Shown piece after piece: positions 6,065 through 10,574 of a DNA stretch of 10,574 bases (within the stretch, counting starts at the first letter, position 1; each line of letters starts with the position of its first letter). The translations under genes and the position numbers were made by a program. Below the pieces are notes generated by a model. It saw only the letters and a list, made by a program, of their open reading frames with translations, ran no database searches and was not told the origin of the DNA. The stretch is taken from contig JABUSR010000277.1 of the NCBI GenBank assembly GCA_021442645.1, positions 1 through 10,574 of the forward strand, given 5' to 3'. This DNA comes from Ruminiclostridium sp. (GTDB taxonomy: Bacteria; Bacillota; Clostridia; Oscillospirales; Oscillospiraceae).

Positions 6065-7021
6065 ATGAAGATTACTCTGTTAGAACCCCTCGGTATTCCT
6101 GTATCTGTCCTGGCACAGTACGAGGAAAAATTGGAGGCTGCCGGCCATACCTTTACGTCCTACGACACCAAAACCGCTGACCCTGATGAACTTATTGCCC
6201 GTACCGGGGATAGTGATATTGCCATCATTGCCAACACACCCTATCCGGACTCTGTGGTTGAGGCGGCATCCAACCTGAAACTGTTGAATGTGGCCTTCAC
6301 CGGTATCGATCATGTGGGCCTGGGGGCCTGCAAGGCTAAGAACGTGATGGTCTGCAACGCGGCGGGCTACTCCACACAGTGTGTGGCTGAGTTAGCCCTG
6401 GGGCTGGCGATTTCCTGCCTGCGGTTTATGCCTGTCTGCGACCGGGCCACACGTACCGGCGGCACCAGTGTAGGTTTGCGGGGCCGTGAAATCGGCGGCA
6501 AGACGGTTGGTATCGTGGGTACCGGTGCCATCGGTACCATGACAGCCCAGCTGTTCCAGGCCTTTGGCACTAAGGTTATTGCTTACTCCCGTACAGTTCG
6601 CCCTGAGGTGGAGGCCTTGGGCGTGGAGTACGTTACGCTGGAGGAACTTATGGAGCGCAGCGACATCGTATCCATCCACACGCCGAACAACGCAGATACC
6701 AAGGGCCTTATCTCCAAGGAGCTTATCGCAAGGATGAAGCCTACCGCTATATTCCTGAACACGGCCCGGGGCGCTATTGTGGATAACAATGCTTTGGCAG
6801 AGGCGCTGAATAAGGGAAAGGTTGCTGCTGCCGGCGTCGATGTGTTCGATATGGAGCCCCCCATCCCCGGCGATTATCCTCTGGTGAGCGCAAAGAACAC
6901 CGTTTTGGCTCCCCACGTGGCCTTTCTTACCGACGAGAGTATGCTCCGCCGGGCAGAGATTGTGTTCCGGAACCTGGACGCCTATCTGGCTGGTCAGCCT
7001 GAAAACGTCTGTGCGCTGTAA
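6065..7021 (+). CDS. NAD-dependent D-isomer-specific 2-hydroxyacid dehydrogenase
   Basis: The 318-residue enzyme belongs to the family that contains D-lactate, D-glycerate, glyoxylate and phosphoglycerate dehydrogenases, which interconvert 2-keto acids and D-2-hydroxy acids with NAD(P)H. The nucleotide-binding Rossmann motif GTGAIG is at 152-157 in the stretch GIVGTGAIGTMTAQLF. The catalytic triad is present: Arg235 in LNTARGAIVD, Glu264 in DMEPP and His284 in APHVAF. No C-terminal ACT domain is present, so it is not a full-length regulated SerA. AGGGGGGCG at 6051-6059 precedes the ATG, 19 bases after the ebfC stop, in the position often held by recR. The exact substrate is not readable from sequence; glycerate/hydroxypyruvate or phosphoglycerate are plausible. 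Confidence 0.92.
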   Translation: MKITLLEPLGIPVSVLAQYEEKLEAAGHTFTSYDTKTADPDELIARTGDSDIAIIANTPYPDSVVEAASNLKLLNVAFTGIDHVGLGACKAKNVMVCNAAGYSTQCVAELALGLAISCLRFMPVCDRATRTGGTSVGLRGREIGGKTVGIVGTGAIGTMTAQLFQAFGTKVIAYSRTVRPEVEALGVEYVTLEELMERSDIVSIHTPNNADTKGLISKELIARMKPTAIFLNTARGAIVDNNALAEALNKGKVAAAGVDVFDMEPPIPGDYPLVSAKNTVLAPHVAFLTDESMLRRAEIVFRNLDAYLAGQPENVCAL

Positions 7022-7058
7022 GGACAGGGCTGCTCGTCCTTTGCCTATGACAAAACTG

Positions 7059-7100
7059 AAAACCCTCAGCTGTCAGACTGTTCTGACAGCTGAGGGTTTT
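7059..7100. terminator. Terminator shared by the dnaX unit and the uracil-DNA glycosylase gene
   Basis: A perfect 18-bp stem (7059-7076 with 7083-7100) encloses a six-base loop. The stem begins with AAAA and ends with TTTT, and a further pairing CAAAAC (7051-7056) with GTTTTG (7104-7109) lies outside it. It reads as an intrinsic terminator on both strands and sits between two genes that end facing each other. Confidence 0.93.
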
Positions 7101-7109
7101 GTCGTTTTG

Positions 7110-7685
7110 TTAAAACACCTGGGAGAAAGTATCCGGGCACAGTTCCCGGATCTTTTCCTGGAGAGATTTCAGGTCTACAAAGGTCTCCGGTCGTTTGGTG
7201 GGATCCCGCAGCAGGGCGGAGGGGTGGTACAGGGCGGTCATGTGGACGCCTGCCCGTTCAAACCATTGGCCGTGCTGGCGGGTAATACGGAAATCTTTGT
7301 CGATGATCCGGGTGGCGGCGATACGTCCCAGGCAGACGATGATCTTAGGCCGAATAAGGGCCGTTTGTGCCCGTAAGTAGCCAATACAGGCATCCTGCTC
7401 CAGATTCAGGGGATCCCTATTTTTGGGAGGACGGCACTTGACAATGTTTGCAATGTATACATTGCTCCTGCGCAGGTCGATGACAGAGAGCATTACATCA
7501 AGGAACTGCCCGGCGGGACCGACAAAGGGCTCCCCTTGCAGGTCCTCCTGTTCTCCGGGACCCTCGCCGATAAACAGCACATCGGCTTGGCGGTTGCCGA
7601 CCCCAAATACAACATTAGTACGGGTGTCTGCCAGGGAGCACCCCTGACAGGCCATACAGCGGGTCTCCAGTTCTTCCCAAGTCAT
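7110..7685 (-). CDS. Family 4 (iron-sulfur) uracil-DNA glycosylase
   Basis: The 191-residue enzyme is a type 4 uracil-DNA glycosylase, which removes uracil from DNA at the first step of base excision repair. Four cysteines expected to hold a 4Fe-4S cluster are present: Cys13 and Cys16 in CQGCSLADTRTNVVFG, Cys84 in NIVKCRPPKNRDP, and Cys100, with the 16-residue spacing known from the Thermus enzyme. The active-site motif GEGPGEQED (40-48) and the second motif HPSALLR (154-160) are intact, as is the EPFVGPAGQ stretch. I chose the ATG at 7685 because GGAGG lies eight bases upstream and the protein begins with the usual short helix before the first cysteines; the longer frame to 7775 crosses the promoter. 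It is transcribed alone. Members are sometimes misnamed as phage DNA polymerase-related proteins. Confidence 0.94.
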   Translation of the reverse strand: MTWEELETRCMACQGCSLADTRTNVVFGVGNRQADVLFIGEGPGEQEDLQGEPFVGPAGQFLDVMLSVIDLRRSNVYIANIVKCRPPKNRDPLNLEQDACIGYLRAQTALIRPKIIVCLGRIAATRIIDKDFRITRQHGQWFERAGVHMTALYHPSALLRDPTKRPETFVDLKSLQEKIRELCPDTFSQVF

Positions 7686-7746
7686 GTGATCATCCTCCCC
7701 CTTGTCCGGGCTGTAGGGAGGGCCTTCTGGCGCCCCCTGCAGAGAC

Positions 7747-7775
7747 ATTATACCAGCAAAAGTAGGAAAAAACAA
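7747..7775 (-). promoter_or_regulatory. Sigma-A promoter of the uracil-DNA glycosylase gene
   Basis: On the minus strand, TTGTTT (7775-7770) and TATAAT (7752-7747) are separated by 17 bases, with TGG just before the -10 box (extended -10). The leader would be about 55 bases. The stretch between this and the next promoter (about 7776-7896) shows no gene; it holds only a small CGGGA-TAT-TCCCG repeat. Confidence 0.75.
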
Positions 7776-7896
7776 CGGATTTAGCTTTGGGCTTGGGTTT
7801 GTGTTTGCATTAATGTGGCTAGGTGAGTCCGGGATATTCCCGTAGGCGGCACAGGAAACGCTGGTTTTTTACCGGGAACTGTTCAATAGAAAGCAC

Positions 7897-7926
7897 TGGA
7901 CATTCCGTTTTACTATGTATTATAAT
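7897..7926 (+). promoter_or_regulatory. Sigma-A promoter of the SecB-like operon
   Basis: TGGACA (7897-7902) and a perfect TATAAT (7921-7926) are separated by 18 bases. The start would be near 7933, leaving a leader of under 30 bases that contains little beyond the ribosome binding site. Confidence 0.7.
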
Positions 7927-7960
7927 AAAACAATACTATCCCGAAAGGAAGGTTAACGAT

Positions 7961-8413
7961 ATGGCAAATGCGGCCTTGATTACGCAGAAGTTGCAGGAAG
8001 TACACCTGATCAATAAATTGGAGCGCCCCGGCCAGATCCAGTTGGATAGCTCCTTCTCTCTGAATGTCAGTTTTTCGCCCGACGGCAGCCGCTGCCTGGG
8101 TAAGCTTCAGCAGACACTGCGGGACAAAGAATTTGCAGGGGGAAAACTTACCCTGACTGTGGAATTGCTTGGTGTGTTTCAGTGTACCGATGCCACGAAT
8201 GACAACGTGAAGCGGCAGATCCATGCCGAGGTCTACGACCAGCTCTTCCCTTATATGCAGGTGCAGTGCTCGAACCTGGCGGCCGCCTCCGGAATCCCAG
8301 GCCTGATGCTGAAAAAGGGTGTCATCGACCCAAACTCTATTGCGGTGAACAAAAAGGGCCCCGACGGCCCTGACCGCAACCCTGACGGCGGGCCTAAGCT
8401 GACCCTGCTGTAA
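7961..8413 (+). CDS. SecB-like (protein-export chaperone fold) protein
   Basis: The 150-residue protein resembles SecB, a tetrameric chaperone that keeps exported proteins unfolded for SecA in Proteobacteria. The match rests on the overall pattern: beta-strand-like alternation at KLTLTVELLGVFQC (62-75), then a helix leading into the family's hallmark LFPYMQVQCSNLAAASGIPGLML (95-117), which parallels the LFPYAR...S..SRGTFPPLLL stretch of SecB. The last 25 residues are Pro-, Gly- and Asp-rich and probably disordered. AAAGGAAGG at 7944-7952 sets the ATG at 7961; the frame's upstream extension to 7823 crosses the promoter. It opens an operon with an adenylate-forming enzyme. The fold assignment is moderately secure, the export role is not: SecB is not standard in Bacillota, and related proteins have other jobs (for example in toxin-antitoxin-chaperone systems). 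Confidence 0.7.
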   Translation: MANAALITQKLQEVHLINKLERPGQIQLDSSFSLNVSFSPDGSRCLGKLQQTLRDKEFAGGKLTLTVELLGVFQCTDATNDNVKRQIHAEVYDQLFPYMQVQCSNLAAASGIPGLMLKKGVIDPNSIAVNKKGPDGPDRNPDGGPKLTLL

Positions 8414-8414
8414 G

Positions 8415-10025
8415 ATGTCCCACGCTATGTTCCGGGAACTCTGGCGAGGGAAGGAAACCCAGTTGGATCGTCCGGCGATCCGCTGCGGAGAGCACGTCTT
8501 GACCTTCGGGGCGTTCTTTGACCTGATTCTTCGGGCGGAGGCTGGCCTGCGGGCGCTGGGCGTCCGGCCGGGGGAACTGGTCACCATTCTCTCCATGAAT
8601 ACGCCGGAGACCATTGCCGCCTTCTATGCCATTGATCGCATCGGTGCTGTGGCCAACTGGGTAGATATGAAGCTGAGCCCTGCAGAAGTGGAGGGCTACC
8701 TCACTCGTGCCGATGCCCGGGTGGTCTTGGTACTGGAGGCGGCTTTTCGGAAGGTGTATGAAAACCGGGGAAGGTCACCTGCTTGCCATTTTATCTGTCT
8801 GCCTTTGGCCCCTTATGTATCTCCCCGGCTGGGGGGAAAGCTCCGGTTGGGCAACTGGGTGTCCTTCCGTGGAGCAGAATGCTTGTCTTGGGAGGAATTC
8901 CTCCGGGAGTCGGGGGGAGAGACCCCAGAGGTTGACCGATGGGAGGAGCCTGCGGTCATTACCTATACAGGAGGAACAACCGGTCCGGCCAAGGGGGTCA
9001 TGCTCTCCCGACGGGCCTTTTATGCATCCCTGGTACAGTACACCAAGTCGGGCACGGAGCACGGCAGTGGGGCAAACCTGGTTCTTCTGCCGCCCTTTGC
9101 CGCATTTGGTCTGTGCCAGTGCATCCATGTGCCCCTCTGCTTGGGCATGGAGGTTATCCTGGTACCCATGTTCCGCCCGGACCAACTGGGGGAGCTTCTT
9201 TTGCGGTATCGGCCGGAGCAGGTCAGCGGGACCACGTCCTACTGGCAGATGTTGCTGAACAGTTCTGCTGTGGAGGATGCAGACCTTTCCTTCCTGAAAA
9301 ACCCTCGCAGCGGAGGGGACGCCATGTCTGCGGAGCTGGAGAGGAGAATAAACGAATTTCTGGCTGCCCGGGGATGTTCGGCCAAACTTGTCCAGGAATA
9401 CGGTATGTCTGAGGTATGCGGCATTGTCTGCCTGAGCTACGGGCCAAGGAGAACTGAGGGCACGGTGGGGAAGCCGCTTCCCGGCTGCCGCATCATTGCG
9501 GCAGATCCGAGCACCGGGGAGGAATTGCCCCCTGGTAGACAGGGAGAACTCCTGATTTGCAGTGATACCGTAATGAATGGTTACTACGGTATGCCGGAGG
9601 CCGATAGTCAGGTGCTGAAACCGGCCCCGGACGGAACACGATGGATCTGGAGCAAGGATGTCGGGTATCTGGAGACGGATGGAAGTGTGGTCGTTACCGG
9701 TCGGAAGAAGCGGATGATATCCCGTAACGGATTTAAGATTTTTCCTAATGTGATTGAGGACTGTCTCCTCCGAAGTCCCCGTGTCGAAGCCTGTGCGGTG
9801 GTGGGAGGACAGAGTCCTGACGGGGAGACCTTGCCTGTGGCCCATATTGTAGCCAAAGCGGGGGAAGACCCAGAGGAAGTGGAAAAGGAACTCCGTGAAT
9901 TGGCCGGGCAGATGCTAAACAGCTATCTTGTTCCGGCGGCATGGTATTTCCGTCCGGATCTGCCCCTCACCGAGCGTGGAAAGCTGGACTACCGGACGCT
10001 GGAACTGGAGACGCATTTGAAATAG
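8415..10025 (+). CDS. AMP-forming acyl-CoA synthetase-like enzyme (ANL superfamily)
   Basis: The 536-residue enzyme belongs to the adenylate-forming superfamily, which activates a carboxylic acid with ATP to an acyl-AMP and usually transfers it to CoA. The phosphate-binding loop TYTGGTTGPAKG is at 183-194, the QEYGMSE motif at 327-333, the hinge region is SKDVGYLETDGSVVVTGRKKRMISRNG, and the catalytic lysine motif GKLDYR at 522-527 contains Lys523. Both the large and the small C-terminal domains are therefore present and intact. The ATG starts one base after the stop of the SecB-like gene. No Shine-Dalgarno sequence precedes it, so translation is probably coupled to the upstream gene. Met5 at 8427 is a possible alternative start. 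The acid substrate cannot be told from sequence; fatty-acid-CoA ligase is the usual label. Confidence 0.88.
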   Translation: MSHAMFRELWRGKETQLDRPAIRCGEHVLTFGAFFDLILRAEAGLRALGVRPGELVTILSMNTPETIAAFYAIDRIGAVANWVDMKLSPAEVEGYLTRADARVVLVLEAAFRKVYENRGRSPACHFICLPLAPYVSPRLGGKLRLGNWVSFRGAECLSWEEFLRESGGETPEVDRWEEPAVITYTGGTTGPAKGVMLSRRAFYASLVQYTKSGTEHGSGANLVLLPPFAAFGLCQCIHVPLCLGMEVILVPMFRPDQLGELLLRYRPEQVSGTTSYWQMLLNSSAVEDADLSFLKNPRSGGDAMSAELERRINEFLAARGCSAKLVQEYGMSEVCGIVCLSYGPRRTEGTVGKPLPGCRIIAADPSTGEELPPGRQGELLICSDTVMNGYYGMPEADSQVLKPAPDGTRWIWSKDVGYLETDGSVVVTGRKKRMISRNGFKIFPNVIEDCLLRSPRVEACAVVGGQSPDGETLPVAHIVAKAGEDPEEVEKELRELAGQMLNSYLVPAAWYFRPDLPLTERGKLDYRTLELETHLK

Positions 10026-10044
10026 ACGAAGAGGAGGGACCCGG

Positions 10045-10574
10045 ATGAGACAGAACGGAACGGTGTTTCGGGGAACTCTCTGCGCTGTTCTGGGTGGTGT
10101 GTGCTGGGGGTTCTCCGGCACAATGGGGCAGTTTCTCTCCGCCTCCAAAGGGGTGGAGACCAGTTGGATCGTTACAGTACGCATGATTGTCGCCGGGATT
10201 CTCCTGCTGTCCATGGTGGCTATCCGACGCACCGGAGAAATGACCGCCGTCTGGCGGGTAAAAAAGGATGCGATACGCCTGGTGGTCTTTGCCGTGGTAG
10301 GACTTGTATCCTGCCAGTTCACCTATCTGGAGTGTATCGCCTGGTCCAACTCTGCCACAGGGACGGCACTGAACTACCTGGGGCAGATGATGATCTTGTT
10401 TTACGTATGTCTTACGACCCGGCGCATGCCAACTCGGTGGGAGATCACAGCCCTGCTCCTGGCGGCCCTGGGGGTGTTTTTCCTGGCGACCCACGGGGAT
10501 GTCCATCGGTTGGTTCTCTCACCCCAGGCCCTGTTCTGGGGCCTCCTGGGTGCGGCGATGGTGGTGGTCTATTC
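10045..10574 (+). CDS. EamA/DMT superfamily transporter (3' end outside window)
   Basis: The reading frame stays open to the window edge, giving 176 complete codons of what should be a protein of about 300 residues. The start is clear: AGGAGGG at 10032-10038, then ATG, then MRQNGTVFRGTLCAVLGGVCWGFSGTMGQFL when read in pieces. The first repeat of the EamA (drug/metabolite transporter) family is visible: a first membrane helix with GGVCWGFSG, an RMIVAG helix start, VGLVSCQFTYLECIAWSNS, the SATGTALNYLGQ motif region, and a further helix ALLLAALGVFFLAT. Such proteins export or import amino acids and other metabolites. It follows the ligase gene by 19 bases and is probably its operon partner. The substrate is unknown. 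Confidence 0.88.
   Translation, partial: MRQNGTVFRGTLCAVLGGVCWGFSGTMGQFLSASKGVETSWIVTVRMIVAGILLLSMVAIRRTGEMTAVWRVKKDAIRLVVFAVVGLVSCQFTYLECIAWSNSATGTALNYLGQMMILFYVCLTTRRMPTRWEITALLLAALGVFFLATHGDVHRLVLSPQALFWGLLGAAMVVVY

Noticed and set aside
7797..7880. Small CGGGA-TAT-TCCCG repeat and nearby T run as a terminator
   Set aside because: The stem is only five pairs and the T run is over 20 bases away; no gene ends here on either strand.
7823..7960. 46-residue N-terminal extension of the SecB-like protein
   Set aside because: It would be coded across a clear -35/-10 promoter; the ATG at 7961 has the ribosome binding site.
8775..9845. Long minus-strand open frame opposite the acyl-CoA ligase gene
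   Set aside because: Low-complexity composition and no start signal; the plus strand carries all ANL motifs intact.
7961..10025. Toxin-antitoxin-chaperone system built on the SecB-like gene
   Set aside because: The neighbours are a ligase and a transporter; no small toxin or antitoxin gene is present on either side.

Overview
This window looks like chromosomal DNA of a low-to-mid-GC gut-type Clostridium relative, most likely family Oscillospiraceae (Bacillota). The evidence is the large Gram-positive type SRP RNA placed directly before dnaX and the YbaB/EbfC gene, a yybP-ykoY riboswitch on mntP, strong AGGAGG-type ribosome binding sites, a TTG start, and sigma-A promoters with extended -10 elements. 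The family assignment is an inference from protein style; no search was run. I see no mobile element, CRISPR array or tRNA.

Layout. 1-1600: a MATE-family multidrug/organic cation exporter on the minus strand, with a near-consensus promoter and an inverted repeat beyond its stop codon. 1618-2511: a single-gene purC unit on the plus strand, with an extended -10 promoter, a leader that can fold, and a strong terminator. 2556-3356: mntP (Mn2+ efflux pump) on the minus strand, with a complete control region of promoter, yybP-ykoY manganese riboswitch and intrinsic terminator. 3453-7100: a plus-strand unit made of the SRP RNA gene, dnaX (DNA polymerase III tau), ebfC (nucleoid-associated protein) and a D-2-hydroxyacid dehydrogenase, ended by a perfect 18-bp terminator. 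recR, which often follows ebfC, is not there. 7110-7775: a family 4 (Fe-S) uracil-DNA glycosylase on the minus strand with its own promoter. 7897-10574: a plus-strand operon of a SecB-like chaperone-fold protein, an AMP-forming acyl-CoA ligase-like enzyme starting one base after it, and an EamA/DMT transporter cut by the window edge.

How the parts relate. The SRP RNA-dnaX-ebfC block is conserved housekeeping (protein targeting and replication). mntP is a self-contained metal-homeostasis switch. The SecB-like/ligase/transporter operon is the least understood part: SecB is not a standard component in Bacillota, and this one is tightly linked to an adenylate-forming enzyme.

Nothing here is clearly a wholly new system. 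The items most worth a second look are the SecB-like operon, the divergent PurC subfamily with its structured leader, the long precursor helix around the SRP RNA, and the extra hairpin between the mntP terminator and its ribosome binding site.
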